Shown piece by piece: positions 33,343-42,068 of a stretch of DNA of 64,000 nt. The DNA lies in contig NZ_JAGKQQ010000001.1 of assembly GCF_017939745.1 (NCBI RefSeq), positions 8,249,495 through 8,313,494 on the forward strand, written 5' to 3'. The position numbers and the translations under genes are program-made. How positions within the stretch are numbered: the first letter of the stretch is position 1; each line of letters begins with the position of its first letter. The notes beneath the pieces were generated by a model. It made no database searches. It was not told where the DNA came from and saw only the letters and a program-made list of their open reading frames with translations. Origin of the DNA: Gemmata palustris (GTDB lineage Bacteria; Planctomycetota; Planctomycetia; Gemmatales; Gemmataceae).

Positions 33343-34054
33343 GCAGCGGAGTAACGCCCGCGGGCAGTGCCGGTGCCGGATCGAGGAACGACCGCCCGGC
33401 GATCGTGAGCTTCCCGTCTTTCACTTCCAGTGTGAGCACCTGCGATGTCGGGCGCGGGAGTTTCGCGAAAAATCGGAACAACCCCACCGGGTTACTCTTG
33501 TTCCGGTACCACGTGACATCAATGCTCGACTCGCGGGCCACGTCGCCGATTTTGTCGAGAATCGACTGCGAGCCGAACGGGAGTTGCCCCGCTTTCAGAG
33601 CGCACACTTCCACCGCCGCGACGTTCACTTGGTCCGCAACGAGCCACACTTTCAGATCCATCCAAACGATCGAACTCCAGAACCCCTCGCCGTACCGCAG
33701 CCCGAGTTTGAGGTGGTCGCCCTCGATCGCGATTCGCGGGGAATGGAACCCTTTGGGCAGCAGGTCGCAAAGCCCGTCCTTGGCTCCCATGTTCTCGATG
33801 AAGAAGCAGTTCAGCTCTTCCGCGGTGAACGTGTCGCCCCATTCGGCCTTCGCCCGGATGTCGTTTTGCAGGTCGAGAACACGGGTAAGGAGTTTGGCGG
33901 ACCGCTCGTGCGAGTCCCAGTCGGCCGGCCGACTCGCGGTTGCGGCGTAGAACGCCGGGTCGCGCTTCGCCGCGAATACGATCGCACCGGTCGCCAGGCC
34001 CGCGAACGCGGCCAGCAGTGCGAGTGCAAGAAACATCGGTCGCCGACGACGCAT
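33332..34054 (-). CDS. Membrane-anchored hypothetical protein
   Basis: 240 residues. A basic start (RRRRP) and one N-terminal helix (MFLALALLAAFAGLATGAIVFA) anchor a periplasmic domain. The domain includes NDIRAKAEWGDTFTAEELNC and GLRYGEGFWSSIVWMDLKVWLV, then LTLEVKDGKLTIAGRSFLDP near the end. I do not recognise a named family; such proteins recur in planctomycetes as single-pass exported proteins. It converges with the phosphoesterase-like gene (11-base overlap) and diverges from the next gene. Confidence 0.55.
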   Translation of the reverse strand: MRRRRPMFLALALLAAFAGLATGAIVFAAKRDPAFYAATASRPADWDSHERSAKLLTRVLDLQNDIRAKAEWGDTFTAEELNCFFIENMGAKDGLCDLLPKGFHSPRIAIEGDHLKLGLRYGEGFWSSIVWMDLKVWLVADQVNVAAVEVCALKAGQLPFGSQSILDKIGDVARESSIDVTWYRNKSNPVGLFRFFAKLPRPTSQVLTLEVKDGKLTIAGRSFLDPAPALPAGVTPLPTP

Positions 34055-34253
34055 GACAGTCCTCCGCGCCGGGTCGAATACCCTGCGGGGAGAATCTGGT
34101 CAACGCCGACCGCGCGGCGCGATTGCGCCATCACAGGGGGCAAACCGGGGGGCGGGAAAGGAATCTGGAGACTTGGCAAACGCCGGATACTGCGGTTACG
34201 TTGGTAGATGTAATAGTCGGTTCGCGTTCAGAACTTTAGGGAGGGCCGGCACG

Positions 34254-35588
34254 ATGGGCTTCAAAGGGTATCGCTGGCTTGGTGCGGTCGTTACGGGCAC
34301 CAACCTGTTCGTTGCGGCCCACGCCGCGCAACCACCGCGCCCGGCCGCCCCGCCCTTCGATACGACTGGACTCGCGAAGGCCAAGCAGCAGGCTGCTGAA
34401 AGGGAAGCGGAGGGCGTTGTTGCGGGTGCTTTCCAGGGAGCCGAGCAACAAGTCGCGCGTTCCAACCGACCGAAAGCGGTCGAGATCCTGAATAACGCGA
34501 AGCAGAACCTTCAACTCACCGCGTCCATTAGTGATGCGACCCGCGATCGACTTTCAAAAGCGATTGAGGCGAAGATTGCCGCGGTGGAGGGACGGCCGGT
34601 TGCGAACCCGGCTCTCAATCCCAACCCGGGCGCGAAGCTCGACCCGAAGAGCCCCGAGGTGCTGGCCGCCCAGAAGCTTGCTGAAGAGAAGGCGGTTTCT
34701 GAGTTCAAGGACGTGGTTGCTGGCATCAAGACCGTGTACCAGGCTCAGGACGCGGGGCGAACTGCTGAGGCGAACGCCGAGATCGCCCGCTTGAAGAAGC
34801 TGTACCCGGGCAACCCTTCGGTTATGGCACTCGGTCAGAATGGCGTCATGAAGACTCGGATCGAGGACGCGATCGCCATCCAGGTGCAGCTCGCCGATCG
34901 GTGGGTGAAGAATCAACAGAATATCACCAAGTCCTCGTTCCCGGCCATTAATGACATCGAGTTTCCGGCAAATTGGAAGCAGATCACAGAGCGGCGGCTG
35001 AAGGACACCGCGATTCAACTGACCGCGAAGGAAAAGCAGATCATCGAGGCGCTCGACAAGCCCATCAAGGTGGACTTCCGCGAGCGGCCGTTCGAGGAAG
35101 CGCTGCAAGACCTCTCGACCATGCTCGGCCAAGAGCTGTTTATCGACAAGAAGTCGGTTGCGGACCTCGAACTCAATCTCAGTAAGGGCGCGAGCCTTCA
35201 GGCGAACGGCCTCTCCGGGCGCACGGTGCTGCGGGCGATCCTGGCGGCACAGGGACTGACGTTTGTGGTGAAGGACGAAGTGATTCAGATCGTCACCGTG
35301 GAGCGCTCGCGGAGCCTCCTGACGACCCGCGTGTACTACCTCGGTGACCTGGTGCAGGGCGTCGGGCCGTTCGGTGACCTCCAATGGGGACCGAACCTGA
35401 ACGCGCAGCAGACGGCAGCAAATGCCGAGGCGATCGTAGCGATGATTCGGAAGTCGATCGACCCGCTCTCGTGGAACGGCGAAACGCACGGGCCGGGTTC
35501 GATCACCTTCCACTACCCGAGTATGTCGATCATCGTGCGGGCCTCGGCCGAAGTTCACTACACGATGGGCCGCGCGCTCAAGCGGTGA
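34254..35588 (+). CDS. Secreted protein with secretin/STN-like domain
   Basis: 444 residues from the ATG at 34254, preceded by AGGGAGG. A signal peptide (GYRWLGAVVTGTNLFVAAHA) leads into a helical Gln/Ala/Lys-rich region (about 40-240). The C-terminal half begins KPIKVDFRERPFEEALQDLS and LFIDKKSVADLELNL, a secretin/TonB short N-terminal (STN)-like fold, followed by RAILAAQGLTFVVKDEVIQI and SITFHYPSMSIIVRASAEVH. This half is common in planctomycete exported proteins and may bind a partner in the periplasm. Function unknown. It ends next to a palindromic repeat. Confidence 0.68.
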   Translation: MGFKGYRWLGAVVTGTNLFVAAHAAQPPRPAAPPFDTTGLAKAKQQAAEREAEGVVAGAFQGAEQQVARSNRPKAVEILNNAKQNLQLTASISDATRDRLSKAIEAKIAAVEGRPVANPALNPNPGAKLDPKSPEVLAAQKLAEEKAVSEFKDVVAGIKTVYQAQDAGRTAEANAEIARLKKLYPGNPSVMALGQNGVMKTRIEDAIAIQVQLADRWVKNQQNITKSSFPAINDIEFPANWKQITERRLKDTAIQLTAKEKQIIEALDKPIKVDFRERPFEEALQDLSTMLGQELFIDKKSVADLELNLSKGASLQANGLSGRTVLRAILAAQGLTFVVKDEVIQIVTVERSRSLLTTRVYYLGDLVQGVGPFGDLQWGPNLNAQQTAANAEAIVAMIRKSIDPLSWNGETHGPGSITFHYPSMSIIVRASAEVHYTMGRALKR

Positions 35589-35628
35589 TCGAGGCAAGCG
35601 AGTCGCGTCTGCAATCGTGGTGAATGGT

Positions 35629-35762
35629 GAACCCCGCCCGCCAGGGCGGTGGGTGCTTTCAGTAGGCACCCACCGCCCTGGCGAGCGGGGTTCGTTTGCA
35701 CTTGCTGTCTTTGCGGGCGCGGTTCGCTGTCACACCCACCGCCCTGGCGGGCGGGTTTCACC
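35629..35762. repeat. 28-bp inverted repeat plus third unit (GAACCCCGCCCG family)
   Basis: Arms 35629-35656 and 35666-35693 pair with one mismatch over a 9-nt loop. A third, truncated unit ends at 35762, one base before the WaaG-like gene's stop codon. The repeat fills the gap between two converging genes. Related units are at 11273-11449 and 32390-32420. Confidence 0.88.
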
Positions 35763-36932
35763 TTACGCAGCTCTCTTGATTTTGCGCACTTCGCCGAACA
35801 CGTTGAGCAGCGCCTGGTAGTGGTGCTCGAAGGTCCATTTCGTGCCGGTTTGCCGGGCCGCACTCGAAGCTTCCGCGCGGTACGTTCGATCCGTGAACCG
35901 GTACATGGCCGTGGCCAATCCCTTCGCGTCGTGCGGATCATCGACAACGATGCCATCGTTTGGCGGCGTGAGTAGCTCGCTCGCGCCGTTGTACCGCGAC
36001 GTGATGACCGGCAACCCGCACGCGAGCGCTTCGAGTGCGACCAGCGAGCACGGGTCGTAGAACGTGGGGTGAACGAGGAAATCTGCGGCGAAGTAGCAGT
36101 TCTTCGGGTCGTCGCGGTGCCCCAGGAACACCACGCGGTCCGAAACCCCGAGCTTTTCTGCTTCCCGCTGGTACCGTTTGAACTTCGGGTTCCCGACCAC
36201 CGCCAACCGGAACGGCTTGTCGCGCGGGACGAGCGCGAGTGCTTTCAGGAGCGGGGAGAGCCCCTTCAGCCGGTAGTTCATCGCGACGAACAGCCCGACC
36301 GTTTCTTCCGGGAACACCATCCACCGCCCGCGCTCCTCGTGCCGGCGCTTGAGCCGGTCTTCGGCCACGAACCGCATTGGGTCGATGGCACTGCGCACCA
36401 CGCGCACGGACTCGGGCGGTACGCCGTAGAACTGCTCGAAGTGCCGCTGCACCATGAAGCTGTTCACGATCACAAGTGGCTGATTCGGCCCCAAGTACTG
36501 CTTGCGTTCGAGCCGTGCGAACGACCACGCGGCCGGGTCGAGCCACTTCCCCACTGCTGCGATTCCGCGCGAAAGCGCGCCCGGGAATTTCAACAGATTG
36601 TGGGCCGCGCTCGCGGCGTGTAACCCGCCCTGCGGGTAGAGGACGTCCTGGCCCCACGTTTTGTCGAACCCGATGCTCACATCGTGTTGGTTGTGCTTCA
36701 GCGCATCTTCGCACGCGGCCCCGAACCGCCACGGGCGGAGGAACCGCGGGCCGCTCGGCACATCAATGCGGTGGAAGTGCGTCGCGGGCGGCAGCGCGTT
36801 CGCGTCCCAGCGCGCCGCGTAGAGGTGAACCGCGTGCCCGTCCCGTGCGAGCCGGCGCGCGAGGTCGCCGAGGTAGGTTTCCGCACCGCCGCGTGCCGGG
36901 AGCACGCTCTCGTAACACAGTGCAATGTCCAT
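35763..36932 (-). CDS. GT4 glycosyltransferase, WaaG-like
   Basis: 389 residues, a GT-B enzyme. N-terminal block LCYESVLPARGGAETYLGDL; C-terminal donor site FVAMNYRLKGLSPLLKAL, VVGNPKFKRYQREAEKLG, FLGHRDD, and LVHPTFYDPCSLVALEALAC with the EX7E-type glutamates. This closely resembles LPS core glucosyltransferase I (WaaG). Its ATG follows the stop of the WaaP-like gene with no gap (TAG-ATG), so it is co-translated with it. It is the last gene of the leftward LPS string. Confidence 0.85.
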   Translation of the reverse strand: MDIALCYESVLPARGGAETYLGDLARRLARDGHAVHLYAARWDANALPPATHFHRIDVPSGPRFLRPWRFGAACEDALKHNQHDVSIGFDKTWGQDVLYPQGGLHAASAAHNLLKFPGALSRGIAAVGKWLDPAAWSFARLERKQYLGPNQPLVIVNSFMVQRHFEQFYGVPPESVRVVRSAIDPMRFVAEDRLKRRHEERGRWMVFPEETVGLFVAMNYRLKGLSPLLKALALVPRDKPFRLAVVGNPKFKRYQREAEKLGVSDRVVFLGHRDDPKNCYFAADFLVHPTFYDPCSLVALEALACGLPVITSRYNGASELLTPPNDGIVVDDPHDAKGLATAMYRFTDRTYRAEASSAARQTGTKWTFEHHYQALLNVFGEVRKIKRAA

Positions 36933-37895
36933 CTAAGCGGCGCTCCGTTGCCGATCGTAGGGCACGGCCGACGGCTTCTTTTCGTTGTGCCGGCGGTACA
37001 GGTTCCACTTCCACTTCACGAGCGGGCGCAGCCACTCGCCCGGGCACTTCCCGCCGGGCCAGTTGCGCCGGTACAGCTTCCAGAACCGCACGCGGTCGCG
37101 CGCGGTCACGCCCTCCACGTCCGAGGAGAACAGCAGTTGGGCCACGTCCTTCACCTGCCACCAGACGGCCGTAACCGGGTGCCGCGAGAGCCGGTGCAGG
37201 TCGATCATCACGGCGCGGTTCGTCCAGTCGGAGGGTACAGTCCGCGTGAGTGCTTCGGGGATGTAGAAGTGGCAGAAGTAGAGATCTTTGTGAAATACCT
37301 TGCGCAGATGGAGTTCACGCGCCAGTCGCGCGAGCTCGGCCGTCAACCCGTGCTTCCAGCGCGCGAAGGATCGCGCATCGAGCGCCCTGGCCGCACGCGG
37401 AACGGCTTCGTGCAGCGGGAGCATCCCGTGCAGTTCTTCGACCGCGAGGAACCCCTGCAACTTGCCCCACGGCCCGACGAACTGCCCCGCGGCGACCGGG
37501 CGCGGAACGGGGAACCCGTGCTCCTTCGCCCAGCACAGGCGCTGCCACTCCTGGAGCCCCGGGGACCACGCGCGCCCCGGCATCAGCGTAGCCAGAACGC
37601 CGTGGAGCCACGGCAGCCGGTAGTGGCGCTTGAGGTACACGCTGAGCTTGTCGCGGCCCTCGGTGAAGACCTTGCGCCCGATCGACCGGCCCTGCTTTTG
37701 GTACTCGCGATCGGTGAGCGGCACCTGCATGACGCGGTCCGGCCAATCTTCGCCCGCGAACCGCTCCCAATCGGCTTGACGTCGAATCAGCCGCACGCCG
37801 CGCCGAATGCGGCGCCACCACGACGACACCGGATCGCCCACAGCCGGCGGGAACCGCGACGGATCGGAGTTGAGATTTCGCGGGTGCGCGTTCAT
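36933..37895 (-). CDS. LPS core heptose kinase, WaaP/InaA family
   Basis: 320 residues. A kinase-like fold: YLKRHYRLPW (ATP-binding Lys region), FLAVEELHGMLPLHEA, the catalytic loop FHKDLYFCHFYI and MIDLHRLSRHPVTAVWWQVK as DFG equivalent. These match WaaP, which phosphorylates inner-core heptose in Gram-negative LPS. The start ATG overlaps the stop of the upstream kinase gene by 4 bases. It lies in the string waaF, tandem kinase, waaP, waaG. Confidence 0.85.
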   Translation of the reverse strand: MNAHPRNLNSDPSRFPPAVGDPVSSWWRRIRRGVRLIRRQADWERFAGEDWPDRVMQVPLTDREYQKQGRSIGRKVFTEGRDKLSVYLKRHYRLPWLHGVLATLMPGRAWSPGLQEWQRLCWAKEHGFPVPRPVAAGQFVGPWGKLQGFLAVEELHGMLPLHEAVPRAARALDARSFARWKHGLTAELARLARELHLRKVFHKDLYFCHFYIPEALTRTVPSDWTNRAVMIDLHRLSRHPVTAVWWQVKDVAQLLFSSDVEGVTARDRVRFWKLYRRNWPGGKCPGEWLRPLVKWKWNLYRRHNEKKPSAVPYDRQRSAA

Positions 37896-39379
37896 TCCAC
37901 TCCTAGCAGTCGGGCTACGTCGCGAATATCCCGCCTTCGGGTCGAAGCACTCACGCGGCGCACGATTCGTACCGCACGCGGATCAGCCACACACACGGCG
38001 CCGTCACACACTGCGAACGCGGCTTGCGGATCGGTCAGCACGCACCCGGCGGCGTGCAACTTGGCCAGACAGTCGGCGACGCGATCAAGGACCGCCCGGC
38101 GCGCGGCGGAAGATGCCGTGTGCCGCCATTTCTGCAAGGGCATTCCGGGCGGGCTTTCGTACAGCGCGAACCACTCGGCTCCGATCGCGCTCGTGAGCCG
38201 CTGACCAAACGCGAGCAAACGCGGACCGGGCACGCCGTACCGCTGAAGGTGGAACAGCACGCGGCCGATCGTAACTCCGGGCGAGCGCCACGGGGTGGCA
38301 CGTGCCCACGCGCGGAAGCGGCCGACGGGTGCTGATGTGTAGCCGCGCACGAGCGTCGCGTCTCGCCCCAGGACACGGAGGGTGATCGAATCGTTTGCGC
38401 CGGGGCCGTAGAACGGTAAGGCGATTGCGGGCTTGGGCCATTCCGCAGCGACTTCCGGGATGGCGCACACCGCTTCGCCCGCGAGCCACACGAGCCGCTG
38501 CTTCTGCGATGCGCCTTCGGGTTGGAGCTGATCGCGAATGGATCGGCGCTTCGCGTGCCGTGCTGCGGCGCGAAGCACAATCGCGGTGAATCGCTCGCGC
38601 GGGGCGCTTTGCTGAGCGGGTAAAGATGATGCGCGATACGCCCGCAACACGCGAAGCCGTTCAGCGGGCGAAGCGAGCGGCTCCGCGAGTGAAGCGTGCA
38701 GCGCGCCCAGCGCATTTGCTCGCTCCGGTTCGTTTACCGATGCGCCGCGATCTGCGGATTGCCAATCGAGGAACGTAATCGCGAGCGTGTCCGGGTTCAC
38801 GAGCACGTGCTTCGCGGTGAGGTCCGGCGAACTGAACCCGGCCGCGTGAATCGCCGCGATTGTTTTGCCGAGCCGCGTTGCGAGCACGAGCCGTTGGGCA
38901 CGCGACAACGTGTTGTCACTCAGCACGCGCCGGAGGTCGACGCCCCCCGGGATCTCTTCCACCAGCAGGAACGCGCGGTTGCCGTGCGTGCCCATCGCGG
39001 CCCACCGCGGGGCGGGCAACTTTGCGGCTTCGAGTTGCTTCAGCAGATCGGCTTCGCGCGCACAACGCGACGCCCACCCGAACCCCGCGCGCCGATTCCG
39101 CAACTTCTCGCGCCAGCCCACCACGTGCTGGCGCTTGAGATAAAATGCGCGCGGGGCACCCGGTATCTCCACGCGCATCACGTGCCGGTCGGCGTGCCCG
39201 CTCACCACCTCGCCGGGCAACTCAAAAAATCCCGCCGCAGACACCAACCCGACGCGCGCGAACAACTCCGCGAACACGGGGTTGATGGTTAGCGTGCCGG
39301 TGGTGTCGGGATTCGGCGCGAACACGACTTGTGGTTCGCGGACGCTCGTTCGGGGGGCAGTCGTTGTGTCAAGCGGCAC
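37892..39379 (-). CDS. Tandem kinase-like protein, LPS kinase family, second domain degenerate
   Basis: 495 residues. The first domain has FYLKRQHVVGWREKL (nucleotide-binding Lys), FLLVEEIPGGVDLRRVL, a catalytic-loop-like FSSPDLTAKHVLV and ITFLDWQSADRG. The second (about 310-490) keeps the fold (RVLGRDATLVRGYTS, LYESPPGMPLQKW) but its loop reads VLTDPQAAFAV and the metal motif CVADPRAVR, so it is probably inactive. Overlaps both neighbours: 11 bases with waaF and 4 with the WaaP-like gene. Likely acts on LPS core or serves as a scaffold. Confidence 0.7.
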   Translation of the reverse strand: MPLDTTTAPRTSVREPQVVFAPNPDTTGTLTINPVFAELFARVGLVSAAGFFELPGEVVSGHADRHVMRVEIPGAPRAFYLKRQHVVGWREKLRNRRAGFGWASRCAREADLLKQLEAAKLPAPRWAAMGTHGNRAFLLVEEIPGGVDLRRVLSDNTLSRAQRLVLATRLGKTIAAIHAAGFSSPDLTAKHVLVNPDTLAITFLDWQSADRGASVNEPERANALGALHASLAEPLASPAERLRVLRAYRASSLPAQQSAPRERFTAIVLRAAARHAKRRSIRDQLQPEGASQKQRLVWLAGEAVCAIPEVAAEWPKPAIALPFYGPGANDSITLRVLGRDATLVRGYTSAPVGRFRAWARATPWRSPGVTIGRVLFHLQRYGVPGPRLLAFGQRLTSAIGAEWFALYESPPGMPLQKWRHTASSAARRAVLDRVADCLAKLHAAGCVLTDPQAAFAVCDGAVCVADPRAVRIVRRVSASTRRRDIRDVARLLGVE

Positions 39380-40436
39380 GCGGCACCTCCCGCGTTGCGA
39401 GGGGCACTCGCGTGAGGAGTTGTTCCGCCGCGCGGAAGACTTCTGCGGGTGTCAACTCGCGCATGCAGCGGTGGTGACCGAGGGGGCACACGCGCTGCTG
39501 GCACGGGCCGCACGCGAGCTTTTTCTGGAGGCAAATTTCCTTCGCAAAGTACGTTTCCGTCCACTCGATGTGCGTCGGGCCGAACAGTGACACGACCGGT
39601 CGGTTGAACGCGGCGGCGAAGTGCCGCGGACCGCTATCGGTGGTTACGAGCAGGTCGGCGCGCTTCACGAGTGCTTTCGTCAATCCGAGTGACAGTGCGG
39701 CGTCACCCAGTGAGAACACGTGCGGTGAGCGGCTCTCTTCTGCGATTTTTCGCGCCATTTCGCGCTCGCCGGGGCCGCACAGCACGATCACGCCACACTT
39801 GAAACGCGATGTGAGCGCGCGGGCGAGTTCCGCGAAGTGGTCGCATCCCCAGTGCTTCGCCGCGCCGAACGCCGCGCCGGGGTTGAGTGCTACCACCCGC
39901 GCGTAACGGGCAAGGCCGAACTGTTGCCACACGGCATCAGCGCTTGCATCGTCGGCAGGCGTGGTGAACAGTTCCATCCGGTGGTCGGGGGTGGCTCCCA
40001 GTGCCGCCGCGAGTCGGTTGTAGTCATCGAGCGCGGGTGACGGCACGAACCGGCCGCGCTCATCGGTTTTGGCGTAGAGCTTGTCGGTCAGCATTCGTCC
40101 GCGTGCGTACCGCGCGAATCCGACGATGCGCTTGCTTCCGCCCAAGTAGGCAATGAGTGCCGTGCGGAACGAGTTGGGGAAGAGCAGGGTGGCATCGACG
40201 TGTGCGTCACGCAGTTGGCGTGCGACACCAAACAGACGCTGTGAGCGCGGGCCGCGCTTGTCCGCGAGGATTGTTCGCGCGAACCACGGCGCCCCCGCGA
40301 GCACGTCCGCCACGTAGGGCTTGCAGACCGCTACCAACTCGGCCACCGGGAACGCCGCGCGCACGGCTCGGATCGCGGGCGTGGCCATCACCACGTCGCC
40401 GATCCAGTTCGGGAGAAAGAGCGCGATTCGGTGCAT
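39369..40436 (-). CDS. waaF: ADP-heptose:LPS heptosyltransferase
   Basis: 355 residues, a GT9 enzyme that adds heptose to the LPS inner core. LFLPNWIGDVVMATPAIRAV at the start, TLLFPNSFRTALIAYLGG, VALNPGAAFGAAKHWGCDHF, and the donor site DLLVTTDSGPRHFAAAFNRP with LFGPTHIEWTETY all fit heptosyltransferase II. A Cys-rich insert near the end (CGPCQQRVCPLGHHRCM) resembles the cysteine cluster of many WaaF-like proteins. It overlaps the following kinase gene by 11 bases. Confidence 0.93.
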   Translation of the reverse strand: MHRIALFLPNWIGDVVMATPAIRAVRAAFPVAELVAVCKPYVADVLAGAPWFARTILADKRGPRSQRLFGVARQLRDAHVDATLLFPNSFRTALIAYLGGSKRIVGFARYARGRMLTDKLYAKTDERGRFVPSPALDDYNRLAAALGATPDHRMELFTTPADDASADAVWQQFGLARYARVVALNPGAAFGAAKHWGCDHFAELARALTSRFKCGVIVLCGPGEREMARKIAEESRSPHVFSLGDAALSLGLTKALVKRADLLVTTDSGPRHFAAAFNRPVVSLFGPTHIEWTETYFAKEICLQKKLACGPCQQRVCPLGHHRCMRELTPAEVFRAAEQLLTRVPLATREVPRAA

Positions 40437-40480
40437 GAGTCTAACCGGCCGGTTGGTGCGGCGCCTTCAAGGAAAGAGGT

Positions 40481-41971
40481 TTATGCCGCTTTCATGCGCT
40501 CGATGAGGTTCGTTGTGGAGAACCCGGCGCGGAGATCGGCCAGGTGGACGCGCCCGCCGTAGCTCTCCACGAAGTCTCCGCCCACCACGTCCGCTTTGTG
40601 GTAGTCCGCGCCCTTCACCAGCACGTCCGGGCGGATGGCTTCAATGACCGTGATCGGCGTCTTGTCGCTGAACATGGTCACGAGGTCCACGTCCTGAAGC
40701 CCCGCGAGCACGAGTGCGCGGGCGACTTCCGGGTTGAGCGGGCGCGTCGGCCCCTTGAGTTGCTTCACGCTCGTGTCGCTGTTGAGTGCCACGACGAGGC
40801 AATCGGCTTGCCGCCGCGCTTCCGCGAGATACTGCACGTGTCCCGCGTGGAGCACATCGAAGCACCCGTTGGTGAACGCGATCTTCTGCCCGTTTCGGCG
40901 CCGGGCATCGAGTTCGGTAAGGAGTTGCGGAAGGGCCGCGACCTTTGCGGCACCGGGGACGCGCTCCGCGACGCGGAACGGTGCGTGGAGCAGGTCCGCG
41001 AGGATCTCGTCGCGCGTGACGGTGGCGACGCCGATCTTCTCGACTTCGAGACCTCCCGCGATGTTCGCCAGACGAATGGCCGAGTCGTAGTCGGCACCGG
41101 CCGCGAGTGCGAGACCGAGCGTCGCCATTACCATGTCGCCGGCCCCGGTGATGTCGTACACCTGGCGCGGGCGCGTCGGGAAGATCGCGCTGCGCCCGTC
41201 GGTGTGCGCGAGCGCCATGCCGTCCTTGTCCAACGTGACGATCCCGGCTTCGAGCCCGAGCATGTCTCGCAGGTGTGCGGCGGCGGCGAGCGCTTCAGCG
41301 TGCGTGCGGATGTTCCGGTTGGTCGCGAGTTCGGCTTCGAGGCGGTTCGGCGTCATGCTCGAACACCCACGGTACTTCGCGTAATCGCCGCCGCGCGTGG
41401 GGTCTGCGATCACACGAATTCCGCGCGCTTTCGCGACTTCCACCGCGACGCGGAGCAGCCCCGGCGTGCAAACGCCCTTGTCGTAGTCGCTCACGAGAAC
41501 GATGTCGGCTTCGCGAATCTTGGCAACGAGCGTGTCCGCGAGTTGGCGCTCCACCGCGTCGGAGACGGGTTCGCGGCTCTCGTAATCCACGCGGATCATC
41601 TGCTGCGGGTGTTTGGCTTGTGCGCGCCCGATGTAGCGCTCTTTGACGGTCGTGGGGCGGTCGGGGTCGGCAACGATGCCGTCCGCGTCGATCCCGAGAT
41701 CGGTGAGGATGCGCCGGGCGTGGAACCCGTCGCCGTCAGTGCCGACGGTGCCGATCACGCTCGTGTGTGCCCCGAGTGCCTGGAGCATCGTGGCGACGCT
41801 ACTCGCACCACCGAGGCGCTCTTCGCGCTTGTCGGCGCGCAGCAGAATGACCGGCGCTTCCTGGCTGATGCGCTCGGCGTTGCCCCACACGTAGCGGTCG
41901 AGCATCACGTCGCCGACGACGAGGACGCGGGGGGCGCCGAGGGTCTGTACGAGTTCGGTCAGGTCGGTCAT
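40481..41971 (-). CDS. hldE: Bifunctional heptose 7-phosphate kinase / heptose 1-phosphate adenylyltransferase
   Basis: 496 residues. The N-terminal ribokinase-type domain (about 1-330) has VLVVGDVMLDRYVWG, GGASSVATMLQALGA and the catalytic TGAGDMVMATLGLAL. The C-terminal nucleotidyltransferase domain (about 350-496) has FTNGCFDVLHAGHVQYLAEA and LVKGADYHKADVVGG. It makes ADP-D-glycero-beta-D-manno-heptose, the substrate of HldD (27191-28174). It is 44 bases upstream of waaF and 97 downstream of lpxK in the same direction, so these likely form one transcript. Confidence 0.95.
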   Translation of the reverse strand: MTDLTELVQTLGAPRVLVVGDVMLDRYVWGNAERISQEAPVILLRADKREERLGGASSVATMLQALGAHTSVIGTVGTDGDGFHARRILTDLGIDADGIVADPDRPTTVKERYIGRAQAKHPQQMIRVDYESREPVSDAVERQLADTLVAKIREADIVLVSDYDKGVCTPGLLRVAVEVAKARGIRVIADPTRGGDYAKYRGCSSMTPNRLEAELATNRNIRTHAEALAAAAHLRDMLGLEAGIVTLDKDGMALAHTDGRSAIFPTRPRQVYDITGAGDMVMATLGLALAAGADYDSAIRLANIAGGLEVEKIGVATVTRDEILADLLHAPFRVAERVPGAAKVAALPQLLTELDARRRNGQKIAFTNGCFDVLHAGHVQYLAEARRQADCLVVALNSDTSVKQLKGPTRPLNPEVARALVLAGLQDVDLVTMFSDKTPITVIEAIRPDVLVKGADYHKADVVGGDFVESYGGRVHLADLRAGFSTTNLIERMKAA

Positions 41972-42068
41972 TGTGACAATCCGTTGTCATTCTTCTGAGG
42001 AGCGCGAGCGTCCTGCTCGCGCCACCGATCCTACCCCGTGCGATCGGGGAACGCTCTCTGCGAGGGCA

